From: JAILLW01 sp045629045
GTDB taxonomy: Bacteria; Bacillota; Clostridia; Lachnospirales; Lachnospiraceae
Reading direction: 5' to 3'
DNA length: 64,000 nucleotides
Assembly (NCBI GenBank): GCA_045629045.1
Contig: JAZQQM010000019.1
Span: 26,508-90,507, forward strand
The notes under the pieces: model-generated
Seen by the model: the letters and a program-made list of their open reading frames with translations, nothing else
Database searches by the model: none
What the model was told of the DNA's origin: nothing
Made by a program: the position numbers and the translations under genes
In this document: piece by piece, positions 1-9,051 of the stretch
Numbering within the stretch: position 1 is the first letter of the stretch
Layout of the letters: each line of letters starts with the position of its first letter

Positions 1-1462
1 GCCTTTTTATTATGAAATATCAAAAGATTCCGACGGTACAAGCATATTCTTCGGTTCGGAGCTTAAGCCCATTATGGTCCGTCCGGGATTTGTCAAAGAC
101 ATAGATAATTCCATAATTACACAATATCTTTATCAGCAATATATTAATGCGCCCCGTACTATTTTTAAGAATGTTTACAAGCTGGAGCCAGGAGCAATTC
201 TTAAGTTCAATTTAAGAACACAGCAGATTGATACATACAAATATTGGGATATAAGCAAGGTTTATCATGAGTGCGTTCAAAATCCCGTAACAGATTATGC
301 TAAAGCAAAGGAAACGTTAAAAGAGATTCTTACGGAATCTGTTCGCAAACGTATGATTTCCGATGTGCCTTTGGGAACGTTCCTTTCGGGAGGATATGAT
401 TCGTCCCTTATTACGGCTATTGCACAAAGCATATCATCCGAGCCTGTTAAGACTTTTTCAATCGGTTTTAACGAGCCTAAATACAATGAAGCAAAATTCG
501 CCAAGGAAGTGGCGGCACATTTGGGAACAGACCATACGGAAATGTACATTTCGGAAGATGATATGTATGAACTCGTTTCAAGCATTCCCAAGTATTACGA
601 CGAGCCCTTTGCGGATTCTTCCCAGATTTGTACCATGCTTGTGTCAAAGCTTGCCAGAGAAAAGGTTACCGTTGCTCTTTCGGGAGACGGCGGCGATGAA
701 TTCTTCTGCGGATACAATATTTACGAGAATGTTAAGCAGGCCCAAAGCCTCGATGTACTGGGTGCACTTACGTATGGTGTGTGCAATCTTCCCGGACTTA
801 AGCAGGTAGGCCTTTACAATAAACTGCCCTTTAGAGTGCGTGTAATTGCCGGTAATCGCAATAAGGAAACAAAGACACAGTTTGGTGCAGGCAATTATGT
901 TGAAAAAGCATATAAGATGGTGCTTGGTGATGTGGAAAAGCCCCACTTTGAATTTGAAAGCAAATACGATGTTGATACCTGGCAGATAAGAAGAATGCTT
1001 CTTGATATGGATACATACCTTCCGGGAGATATTCTTGCCAAGGTGGACAGGGCTTCCATGAAGTATTCCTTGGAATCAAGATGCCCTATTCTTGATAAAG
1101 ATGTAATGGAATATTCCTTCAGACTTGATCATTCCTTTAAGTATGACAAGGGCAACAAGAAACGTATTCTTAAAGATATAGCATATGATTATATTCCCAG
1201 GGAACTTCTCGACAGACCCAAGGTAGGCTTCGGCGTACCCCTTGATAAGTGGTTAAGGGGACCTCTTAAGGAAGAACTTACGGATATGATAGATACAACC
1301 TTCCTTAAAAATCAGGGAATATTCGATGCCAAATATGTGTCGGGACTTATTAGCGAGTATTTGAGAACTGGAGATGCAGGTCCTGCAACAGGCGCCAATT
1401 ACTCGAAGATAACATGGTCATTCTTCGTGTTTGAACAGTGGTATAAGGAGTATTTTAAATAA
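1..1462 (+). CDS. asnB: Asparagine synthase (glutamine-hydrolysing), 5' end cut by window
   Basis: Transfers glutamine-derived ammonia to an ATP-activated aspartate, or to a related carboxylate on a surface sugar. The open frame runs from base 2, so the N-terminal glutaminase domain with its catalytic Cys lies outside the window. The tail of that domain is visible as GSELKPIM around bases 53-76. The synthetase domain has a PP-loop SGGYDSS (386-406), where most relatives have SGGLDSS, and LSGDGGDEFF near 678-710. The visible part is 486 residues. The next gene starts 2 bases after the stop, so it probably belongs to the polysaccharide operon. A role in amidating a surface sugar is inferred from context; ordinary asparagine synthesis is equally possible. 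Confidence 0.88.
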   Translation, partial: PFYYEISKDSDGTSIFFGSELKPIMVRPGFVKDIDNSIITQYLYQQYINAPRTIFKNVYKLEPGAILKFNLRTQQIDTYKYWDISKVYHECVQNPVTDYAKAKETLKEILTESVRKRMISDVPLGTFLSGGYDSSLITAIAQSISSEPVKTFSIGFNEPKYNEAKFAKEVAAHLGTDHTEMYISEDDMYELVSSIPKYYDEPFADSSQICTMLVSKLAREKVTVALSGDGGDEFFCGYNIYENVKQAQSLDVLGALTYGVCNLPGLKQVGLYNKLPFRVRVIAGNRNKETKTQFGAGNYVEKAYKMVLGDVEKPHFEFESKYDVDTWQIRRMLLDMDTYLPGDILAKVDRASMKYSLESRCPILDKDVMEYSFRLDHSFKYDKGNKKRILKDIAYDYIPRELLDRPKVGFGVPLDKWLRGPLKEELTDMIDTTFLKNQGIFDAKYVSGLISEYLRTGDAGPATGANYSKITWSFFVFEQWYKEYFK

Positions 1463-1464
1463 CC

Positions 1465-2721
1465 ATGAAGAAAATTAAAGCCGATATATATGCTTACGGG
1501 ATAATTTTCGCAGGCTTTATAGCAAGGCTCATATATATTCTGAATACCACCGTATATGAGAGAGGTCATGACGTAGGTTATTATCAGTCACTTACGGACG
1601 ACACTATTTCAATCGGACATTTGGGATATATTGAGTATATAGCGAAGTTTGGGCACTTGCCGGACTTTGATCCTTTTGAAGTATTTATTTTTTACCATCC
1701 GCCCCTAAATCATATTTTGGGAGCGATTGTGGTAAGGATCAGTACATTCTTTGGTGCGGGAATCGATGCTGCCTTCGAAAACGTCCAGTTCCTTATATTA
1801 TTTTATTCAACAATTACAATGATACTGGCATATTTTATTCTTAAGATGATTGCCCGGGAGACAAAGCATATACTTTTGCCCTTGGCATTGTTCTGCTTTC
1901 ACCCGTCCCTTATTTATATGACGGGTTCCATTAATAACGATATGCTTTCGGTTATGTTTGAAATTCTTGCCATTTATTTATGTCTTAAGTGGCTTGAGAA
2001 TTACAAACTTAAGTATCTGCTTCTTACGGGACTTTCAATAGGTCTTGGAATGTGCGCCAAAGAGAATGCGGCCATTTTGGCATTCCCGGTAGGCTTTATG
2101 ATGTTACTTAGACTTATTGACATGGTCAAAGAAAAAAAGACATGGCAGTGTATTAAAGAATATATTTATTTCGGGCTTATTACGGTTCCTACGGGTTTGT
2201 GGTGGACCATAAGAAACTGGGTTTTGTTCCGACAGACTCCGGGCGTACCTACAGGAGATGAAACAGATCTTAAATATCTTGGATTTTATTCCTGGTGGGA
2301 TCAGTTCGGCTGGCCGAAGGATTGGGGGCTTGATTATCCTTTTCATACGATTTATGCCAAGTCATGTTCCAATTCCTGGGTAATTATGTTCAGAACCGCA
2401 ATGTTTACGGAAATGCGACCTGATGTAACGGGAATAGCGCTCCTGTCGTTGCAGGCAGTATTTGTGGCCTCCGTTGTTCTGGCATTTATATGTGCGGTAC
2501 TGACAATTGTTGTTAATGTAAAGGAAATTAAGCACGGAAATAAGCAACGGGGACTTTTCCTGCTTAGCGGATATATTTCGTTTATTTTGTTGTTTATAGC
2601 ATTTATTATCAAATATCAGTTTACATGCTCTGCGGACTTTAGATACATAGCTGCCATACTGATATTTGCATCTACCTCACTGGTACAGGCAAGATACGTA
2701 TTTAAGAAGAATGATAAGTAA
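1465..2721 (+). CDS. Polytopic membrane glycosyltransferase, GT-C / GT39-like
   Basis: A 418-residue, very hydrophobic protein with about ten predicted membrane spans. The first extracytoplasmic loop carries HD (35-36) and YHPPLNH (77-83), resembling the acidic and HPP motifs of GT-C enzymes such as ArnT and PMT. Those enzymes move a sugar from a polyprenyl-phosphate donor on the outer face of the membrane. The gene begins 2 bases after asnB and overlaps the next gene by 11 bases, so translational coupling is likely. Donor and acceptor cannot be read from sequence. It could also be a non-catalytic member of the fold. Confidence 0.7.
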   Translation: MKKIKADIYAYGIIFAGFIARLIYILNTTVYERGHDVGYYQSLTDDTISIGHLGYIEYIAKFGHLPDFDPFEVFIFYHPPLNHILGAIVVRISTFFGAGIDAAFENVQFLILFYSTITMILAYFILKMIARETKHILLPLALFCFHPSLIYMTGSINNDMLSVMFEILAIYLCLKWLENYKLKYLLLTGLSIGLGMCAKENAAILAFPVGFMMLLRLIDMVKEKKTWQCIKEYIYFGLITVPTGLWWTIRNWVLFRQTPGVPTGDETDLKYLGFYSWWDQFGWPKDWGLDYPFHTIYAKSCSNSWVIMFRTAMFTEMRPDVTGIALLSLQAVFVASVVLAFICAVLTIVVNVKEIKHGNKQRGLFLLSGYISFILLFIAFIIKYQFTCSADFRYIAAILIFASTSLVQARYVFKKNDK

Positions 2722-4219
2722 AATTAAGGACAATATTTTAACGGTCTTGTTAATCACCATTTCGATAGTGGGAATGGTGATTATTTGCTTTACGATAAAA
2801 GCCAATGATATATGGTATGACGAAGTTTTTTCCATGGAGTTTGCATCCCGTTCCTATAGAGAAATTGTTTCTCTTACAGGGGCTGATGTTCACCCGCCGC
2901 TATATTATTTTTACTTAAAAGCCGTTATTATGCTGGGACAACTTATTGTACCCGTAGCCGATGCGGTTATAATAGCTAAATTTGCCTCGGTGATTCCGTA
3001 TGCCCTTTTGCTTATGCTCTCGGTTACGGTAATCCGAAAAAATTTCGGTTTTACATGCGGTGCGTTTTTTGCCCTGCTTATTACGGTAATGCCTAATCTT
3101 GCCGCATACTATGTTGAGATAAGAATGTATGCTTTTGCACTGCTTATAGTCACATTGGCGTTTATATTCGCATATAAGGTCATTGAGGCACCTGAGGATA
3201 AAAATATCAGGTACTTATGGTTATTTACCTTATTCGGCATTCTGGGGGCATATACGCAGTATTATGTGTGTATAGCTATTGTGGGCATTTATATTTGTGT
3301 CGGTATATATTCCCTTTGGGGCAAAAGATATAAGCTGCTTGCCAAATTGGGAATATGCGCGGGCGTATCGATAGTGTGCTATATTCCCTGGATTCCGTAT
3401 CTTTTGGGACAGATAGGAAGTGTGGCAGAAAGCTATTGGATTGAACCCCTTACCTTAAGAAGCATATTGGGATGCATTAAATATATGTACCTTCCGTCAA
3501 TAGGATTGGGAGTGGCAGGCTATGCCATCGCGGGAATTATGATAGCGGCCACATTATTTACAATCATTAAATTCCTAATGGATAAACCCGATAAAAATGC
3601 GTTGTTTATAGGTTTTTCGGGAATTATAACACTTGTTATTACAGTGCTTGCCGGATTTGTTTTTTCAATAATGGGACACCCTGTTTTCGTATACAGATAT
3701 ATGGTTCCGGTATTCGGAATGTTTTATCTGGGACTTTCGTATATGGCTTGCGGGACTTTTGCTAAGAAAAAAATATTGCTGTGGACAGTAGTTGCGATAT
3801 TTATTATAGGCGGTCATTACAGTTTAAGTTCCTTTGAGTATGAAGAATCCGGAAAACCCGATGCGATGAGGGAAACGGCGTCGGTGCTTGAATCTTTGCC
3901 GGAGGACTCCGTTGTTATTACCAACTTTGATCAGATATGTACCCTTATGGATTACTATCTTAAGGGAAGTATCGTATATCTTTATGAAGATACTACGGAC
4001 CCGATAGTTCAAATAATGTATAATAATGACGGACAAAGCATATCGGAAGATGAAGTAATTAATCTGGCCCGTACGAATCGGAACGTATTTTTCTTCGGAA
4101 GCTTTAATTCCCGTGAAGAATTGCTTGATGAATGGAAAAGCCTTGGGGTAAATAATGAGCTTTACTATGATTCGGCATTTATCGAAAGATATTATTTTAA
4201 TATTTACAGGCTGAGATAA
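2711..4219 (+). CDS. Polytopic membrane glycosyltransferase, GT39-like
   Basis: 502 residues with multiple membrane spans and a short extracytoplasmic C-terminal domain. It shows the classic GT-C/GT39 signature: DIWYDE (33-38) in the first loop, then DVHPPLYYFY (59-68). These are features of polyprenyl-phosphate-sugar-dependent transferases. I chose ATG 2711 rather than an upstream in-frame ATG at 2666, because 2666 would overlap the upstream gene by 56 bases and would add a hydrophilic stretch before the first membrane segment. The chosen start overlaps the previous stop (ATGATAAGTAA). It probably decorates a surface glycan outside the cell. Confidence 0.78.
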   Translation: MISKIKDNILTVLLITISIVGMVIICFTIKANDIWYDEVFSMEFASRSYREIVSLTGADVHPPLYYFYLKAVIMLGQLIVPVADAVIIAKFASVIPYALLLMLSVTVIRKNFGFTCGAFFALLITVMPNLAAYYVEIRMYAFALLIVTLAFIFAYKVIEAPEDKNIRYLWLFTLFGILGAYTQYYVCIAIVGIYICVGIYSLWGKRYKLLAKLGICAGVSIVCYIPWIPYLLGQIGSVAESYWIEPLTLRSILGCIKYMYLPSIGLGVAGYAIAGIMIAATLFTIIKFLMDKPDKNALFIGFSGIITLVITVLAGFVFSIMGHPVFVYRYMVPVFGMFYLGLSYMACGTFAKKKILLWTVVAIFIIGGHYSLSSFEYEESGKPDAMRETASVLESLPEDSVVITNFDQICTLMDYYLKGSIVYLYEDTTDPIVQIMYNNDGQSISEDEVINLARTNRNVFFFGSFNSREELLDEWKSLGVNNELYYDSAFIERYYFNIYRLR

Positions 4220-4250
4220 TTGTGCTAATTGCACCAATTGTACGAAATGT

Positions 4251-5780
4251 ATGAAAAATAAACTTAAAAATCCGCAATTTTATATAGTTCCTTTGATGAT
4301 TGTGTATGCGGCAATCTATATTAACAGGATGTTTATGAATAATCCCTGGTATGATGAGCTTTATACCTATTATTCCTTTATTTCCAGGGGTCCTGTTTAT
4401 TCGGCCATTCACTGGCCGTTGCCCAATAATCATATGGGTTATTCCACCCTTTCGGGATTTCTTTCGTATTTGGGAAATGCAACTATTGCCCTTAGAGGAG
4501 TGTCCTTTGCTTGCGCCGTGGCCAATATATATTTGGTATATGTGCTGGCATGCAAGTTTATGAGCGAGCGCCTTTCGTATATAGCGGTGTTCCTATATGC
4601 CGGTGTATTTCAGGTTCATAATATGGCAGTTCAGGGAAGAGGGTATACACTTTCGACGACCTGCTGCATAGTTGCACTGCTTATGCTGTATATTATCTGC
4701 AAAGGCGCACCGAAGAAAATAAATTACATATGTTACGCAATTGCTCTGATCATTGGTATATGGGCGGTTCCGTCCTCTACCTTCTGGGTAATTCCCGTAT
4801 GTTTCACGGGCGGAATCTATTTGTTGTTTAACAAAGAGTATAAAAAACTTATCAGACTTATAGCGGCATCTTTGGCAGCGGCACTTTGTGTGCTGATGAT
4901 TTATTTTTTGGTGTGGCTTGCAATAGGTTCGAATCTCTTAAGCAAAGATCCGAATGGGGTTTATGCCGGAGTTTATCAGCTTTCTATCATTAAACAACGG
5001 CCGTTATTAGCGGCTAAAACCGGTCTGGACTATATGCTTGCATCTCCTTATATCCAAAGCATGGACAGGAGTTTTATAATCAAGGATCTTATTAATTATC
5101 TTACGGTTTTGTTCAATCAGTTCTATTCAAATATGGGAATGGTGATTGTTGTCATACTTGCAGTTACTTTTGTTGTGTCCCTTGTCAGATTTATTAAAGA
5201 CAGAACGCGATTCTTGGAAGCTTATTTGCTTATAGGAACATTGTTTTTGCCGATTATGCTGATAGTTCAGTCGGTACAGCCTTATCTTAGGGTGTTTAGC
5301 TTTTACGGTCTTGTGCTTTCCCTTAGCATAATGATGTATGTAAAAATGGCCGCAGACAAGATCGACGTTGACAATTCCAAGATAGGTACGATTGTTATCA
5401 CAATTCTGGGAGTGTTCTTCATAGGAATTTTGTTTACACCCAAGTATACAATGCCTATGGCAGGACGTGAGAATGATATAGCCGATGTGCTCTTTAAGAT
5501 GGAAGATCAGGGCATTAGAGCCGAAGGAATCGATAGTATTTATTATACGGATGATTATCAGAAGTATGTTATTAAGTTTTTCTTTGATAACGACCCTGTA
5601 GAGGCACCCTTGGGAGAAGCATCCTTTGTGCTTGTTTCGGATACCATGCTTGACGAGAGTATAACTGCAATGGAATGGCCGCTTCTTACGACTTATTCGG
5701 ATTTTGATTATGATTTGTTGTATAATAACTATGAGAATGTTGCCGAAACGGATAAATATATAGTTTACCGCAAAAAGTGA
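4251..5780 (+). CDS. Polytopic membrane glycosyltransferase-like protein (GT-C)
   Basis: 509 residues with about ten membrane spans. It has WYDE (33-36) in loop 1, as in GT39 enzymes, but the following HPP motif is replaced by PLPNNHMGY (57-65). That variant occurs in several uncharacterised GT-C relatives. The C-terminal 90 residues are soluble and probably extracytoplasmic. No clear Shine-Dalgarno sequence precedes the ATG. It lies 31 bases after the previous stop and 7 bases before the acyltransferase gene. The role is inferred to be surface-glycan glycosylation; the substrate is unknown. Confidence 0.68.
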   Translation: MKNKLKNPQFYIVPLMIVYAAIYINRMFMNNPWYDELYTYYSFISRGPVYSAIHWPLPNNHMGYSTLSGFLSYLGNATIALRGVSFACAVANIYLVYVLACKFMSERLSYIAVFLYAGVFQVHNMAVQGRGYTLSTTCCIVALLMLYIICKGAPKKINYICYAIALIIGIWAVPSSTFWVIPVCFTGGIYLLFNKEYKKLIRLIAASLAAALCVLMIYFLVWLAIGSNLLSKDPNGVYAGVYQLSIIKQRPLLAAKTGLDYMLASPYIQSMDRSFIIKDLINYLTVLFNQFYSNMGMVIVVILAVTFVVSLVRFIKDRTRFLEAYLLIGTLFLPIMLIVQSVQPYLRVFSFYGLVLSLSIMMYVKMAADKIDVDNSKIGTIVITILGVFFIGILFTPKYTMPMAGRENDIADVLFKMEDQGIRAEGIDSIYYTDDYQKYVIKFFFDNDPVEAPLGEASFVLVSDTMLDESITAMEWPLLTTYSDFDYDLLYNNYENVAETDKYIVYRKK

Positions 5781-5787
5781 TTATTTA

Positions 5788-7917
5788 ATGAAGACAGAAA
5801 ATAAAACCCTGAGACTCCTCGGAGCTCTTGGAATAATATTCATAGTATCGGGCCACATAGGTCTTGATTTTTTTACAATAGGTGGACTTTTCCCATACTA
5901 TTCTTTTCATGTATATATTTTTATTTTTATCGCAGGGTATTTCTATAACCCCGAAGATGAGAAGCATATTCTTAAATATATTCTAAAGAAGGCCCGTAAC
6001 CTCTTAATACCGTATTTTACGTGTAATCTTATTTACGGAATAATCGTCACTTATTTAAACACGAAGGGATTTTGCTTCGGACAGAGTATATCTTTGTACA
6101 ATCTGTTCTTAGCCCCGATATTCGGCGGACATCAGTTTATGATTAATGCGCCCTCCTGGTTTTTGGTGGCATTATTTTTGACAGAGTGCCTGTATATATT
6201 GGGAAGAGTACTTCTTAATAAGCTTCATCTTATGAGTGAATTGTTGCTGCTGGGACTTATACTTTTGGTTGGCGTATTAACGGTATTTCTTGCTATAGAA
6301 GGACATGTCTGGGGCCATTACAAAGATATAGGAAGACTTCTTATTATGCTTCCCGGCATTCAGTTCGGCAGGATTTTTAAGGAGAAGATAGAGCCTACGA
6401 TTACAAAACCCGTACTTAAAGACATAATTATCATTGTTTTGTGCGTGGTAGTCGGGGTTGTACTTAAATATCTGTGCGGCGGCCGTGCTTTTAGCACAGT
6501 GTGGGTATCGGGATTTGCCAACGGACCTGTTATGCCTTTTGTTACTGTGGTAATCGGTATCGGTTTTTGGTACAGCATATCCGATCTGATTATGCATTTT
6601 GTCGAAAAGAACGAAACGGTATCACTTATTTTTGATTCCGTGCTTAATGTGGGACGACATACGATGTCTGTCATGCTTCATCATTTATGCGTGTTGTTTG
6701 TGATTAATTCTGTTATCTACAGCATGTATCTTAACGGAAAAGGCTTTGGGGACTTTGATACGGAACTTTATTTTAGTGACATTTATTATGTATACGGTTC
6801 GGATGCGGTTAAGTGGGGATATTTAATTTTGGGAGTTTTGATTCCAACCCTGCTTGGTGCGTTATACGGTTATATACGACGCAAAATTTCGCTTAAAATG
6901 CTTGAACGTAAGGCTGCTAAAGCTGCACCGCTTTTGTTTGCGGGAATATTGGCCGGAGCAGGTATATCTTTGTGCGGCTGCAAAAGTGAAGTTCAGCCCT
7001 ATGTGGCCGAGGATTATATTGAAGCATCGACAATTCTTAATAATGAGATTGTGGATAATCCGACCAATCCCAATTCGTTTTTGAGTGTTCCTACCTATGT
7101 TACGAAGATTAAAGACGACTATTTTATCGTCGACTGCTATCATAATACTGTTATTTATTCGGACAGTCTTGATAAACCTCTATATGAGTGGAAGGTGGCC
7201 TGTAACGTTAATCAGGGTCATACAATTGCTTCGGACGGACTGGTGTACATGGTGGACGATACGGAAAATAACAGAATGGTAGTTCTTGAAGAAACTTCGG
7301 TGGAGGGTAAGCGCGTATTTACCGAAACCCAAGAGTTTACCAATGTGGGGGTTCGTCCTCATTATGTTGTTTATGATGAGGGCACCGATACGTTTTATGC
7401 CTGGAGTTCCATGACGGGGCAGATGTACTGTTATCGCCGTGAAAGCAGCAGCTCCAGAGTATACTTAACAAAGATTATGACAATTCCGGAACTGGACGGA
7501 TTTTATGTAAGATCCTTTACGATTATGGATGACAAGATTTATTTCGTTTCGGGTAATTTAAATATAATTGAGGCTAATCTTGATGATTTTAAGATTACAA
7601 ATCGATATCCCGTTACCGATGAAATCGCCGGAATGGTTCAGATAACGAAGATTCAGGATTATTACTATATAACGGTTTCCACAGATGCTTTGGCTAATCA
7701 GGATGCCGCAACGATAATTAGGTGTAAGGACCTGAAGGATTTGGCAACAGGTATTTATGAGGATGTTTACGATAATTTCATAGGAGGCGGAACTCCCTAT
7801 ACCATTACGCAGATAGATGATACCTTTTACCTGTGTGAGCACAGGCTCCCGGGACACTCGATTTGGAGCTTTAAAGTTGAGAATAATATGATTAAGGACC
7901 CTGTCACCATATATTGA
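5788..7917 (+). CDS. Acyltransferase-3 family membrane protein fused to a lipobox-bearing secreted domain
   Basis: 709 residues. Residues 1-370 form a ten-span acyltransferase-3 domain with the family's R9 and H23 (SGHIG) pair; such proteins O-acetylate sugars. At residue 371 a Met begins a short basic stretch. A hydrophobic run LLFAGILAGAG and ISLCGC (393-398) follow, which look exactly like a lipoprotein signal peptide with its lipobox. The remaining ~310 residues are soluble and beta-rich, with repeated YIVDCYHNTVIY- and FYLCEHRL-like strands suggesting a propeller. The frame is open throughout. Either this is one fused protein, or ATG 6898 also starts a separate lipoprotein. Neighbours are GT-C enzymes, so the substrate is probably a surface glycan. 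Confidence 0.78.
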   Translation: MKTENKTLRLLGALGIIFIVSGHIGLDFFTIGGLFPYYSFHVYIFIFIAGYFYNPEDEKHILKYILKKARNLLIPYFTCNLIYGIIVTYLNTKGFCFGQSISLYNLFLAPIFGGHQFMINAPSWFLVALFLTECLYILGRVLLNKLHLMSELLLLGLILLVGVLTVFLAIEGHVWGHYKDIGRLLIMLPGIQFGRIFKEKIEPTITKPVLKDIIIIVLCVVVGVVLKYLCGGRAFSTVWVSGFANGPVMPFVTVVIGIGFWYSISDLIMHFVEKNETVSLIFDSVLNVGRHTMSVMLHHLCVLFVINSVIYSMYLNGKGFGDFDTELYFSDIYYVYGSDAVKWGYLILGVLIPTLLGALYGYIRRKISLKMLERKAAKAAPLLFAGILAGAGISLCGCKSEVQPYVAEDYIEASTILNNEIVDNPTNPNSFLSVPTYVTKIKDDYFIVDCYHNTVIYSDSLDKPLYEWKVACNVNQGHTIASDGLVYMVDDTENNRMVVLEETSVEGKRVFTETQEFTNVGVRPHYVVYDEGTDTFYAWSSMTGQMYCYRRESSSSRVYLTKIMTIPELDGFYVRSFTIMDDKIYFVSGNLNIIEANLDDFKITNRYPVTDEIAGMVQITKIQDYYYITVSTDALANQDAATIIRCKDLKDLATGIYEDVYDNFIGGGTPYTITQIDDTFYLCEHRLPGHSIWSFKVENNMIKDPVTIY

Positions 7918-7923
7918 CGGCTG

Positions 7924-7932
7924 TGATATAAT
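7924..7932 (+). promoter_or_regulatory. Extended -10 promoter element directly before an ATG
   Basis: TGATATAAT fits the TGnTATAAT extended -10 pattern exactly. No good -35 is visible at 16-18 bases. Its expected start point, about 7 bases downstream, coincides with the ATG at 7940, which has no Shine-Dalgarno sequence. The next gene may therefore be read from a leaderless transcript. Confidence 0.45.
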
Positions 7933-7939
7933 TCTACTT

Positions 7940-9040
7940 ATGATGATATTAAAAATACTGGTACTTGTACTGTGGCTTGCAGTAATTCCTACTCTTGTGG
8001 GACTTGTACCGATTCATTTTATGAATAACGTTCAAAAGACCTTCAGCAAAGCTATTATTCTCGGATATATAGCTTCTTTGTCGCTTCTTGAATTCATCGG
8101 TATTCCTATAGTTCTTGGAATTACATACTCGGCCTATAATATTTTTATAGGTATGTTCATTGTTATTATGCTTTTTGTGGCCGGACTTGGCGTATTCATT
8201 ACGCGCAAAGATATAATTCGTGCCCGTAAGAACGATGATACCGAAACTTTCTCTTTAAAACACAGATTCAAGTCGGTAATTGATGATTTTGTGAACAGTT
8301 CCCTTGAATGCAAAATTTATATGGGGATAATTGCAGTACTGTTTATTTTTCAGATAGTAATGGCTCTTAGGATGGCTTCTTTTGACGTAGACGATGCATA
8401 TTACAACACTTATGCCACCACTGCTCAAAAGTATGGGACATTATACAGAGCAGATCCCAATACAGGCAAAAGTGCGCCTCTTGATATTCGCCACGGTATG
8501 GCACTTTTTCCTATTTTTCAGGCTTTTATAAGTACGCTTTCGAATTTACATTTATTAATAGTTGCCCACAAGATTATGCCCATAGTGATAATTTCTCTTT
8601 CGTATATTCTTGTTTATGAAATAGCCAAGCTTGTATTTCCCAATTCTAAGGAACAATGTTTGATGTTCCTTTTGCTGATGAACGTGTTTAGGATTTTCGG
8701 AAATGTTTCGGAGTATACCACAGAAACTTTCTTTTTCTTAAGAACGTGGCAGGGAAAGGCGGTTGCCGGCAATCTGATTATTCCCGCAATCATATGGCTG
8801 TATTTTTTGATGCGCAATGACCATGATAATTTTATGGGAAAACGATACTGGTCCTTTATGCTGATTACACTGCTTGCTTCGGGCGCCAGTTCTTCCCTTG
8901 CGGTGCTTCTGTGCTGCATGCTTAATGTGGTATTGGGCGGAATTTTTGCCATCAAGGACAAAAATATCAGGATTTTCTTTAAATCCCTTATTTCGTGCCT
9001 GTTTGGCGCAATATATATTTTGATTTATATACTTAATTAG
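7940..9040 (+). CDS. Polytopic membrane protein, N-terminal half of a DUF6077/GT-C-like protein
   Basis: 366 residues, mostly membrane segments, with a soluble loop after span 4 containing DVDDAYYNTYA and later WQGKAVAGN (W270-N278). From memory these motifs resemble uncharacterised DUF6077 family membrane proteins, which look like GT-C glycosyltransferases. The protein stops right after a membrane segment. The next gene, in another frame, begins with the kind of spans and the YYRILWVIP motif expected in the C-terminal half of the same family. The 11-base gap contains a good ribosome binding site. The exact function is unknown; a surface-glycan role is inferred from neighbours. Confidence 0.65.
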   Translation: MMILKILVLVLWLAVIPTLVGLVPIHFMNNVQKTFSKAIILGYIASLSLLEFIGIPIVLGITYSAYNIFIGMFIVIMLFVAGLGVFITRKDIIRARKNDDTETFSLKHRFKSVIDDFVNSSLECKIYMGIIAVLFIFQIVMALRMASFDVDDAYYNTYATTAQKYGTLYRADPNTGKSAPLDIRHGMALFPIFQAFISTLSNLHLLIVAHKIMPIVIISLSYILVYEIAKLVFPNSKEQCLMFLLLMNVFRIFGNVSEYTTETFFFLRTWQGKAVAGNLIIPAIIWLYFLMRNDHDNFMGKRYWSFMLITLLASGASSSLAVLLCCMLNVVLGGIFAIKDKNIRIFFKSLISCLFGAIYILIYILN

Positions 9041-9051
9041 GAAGGTAACTT

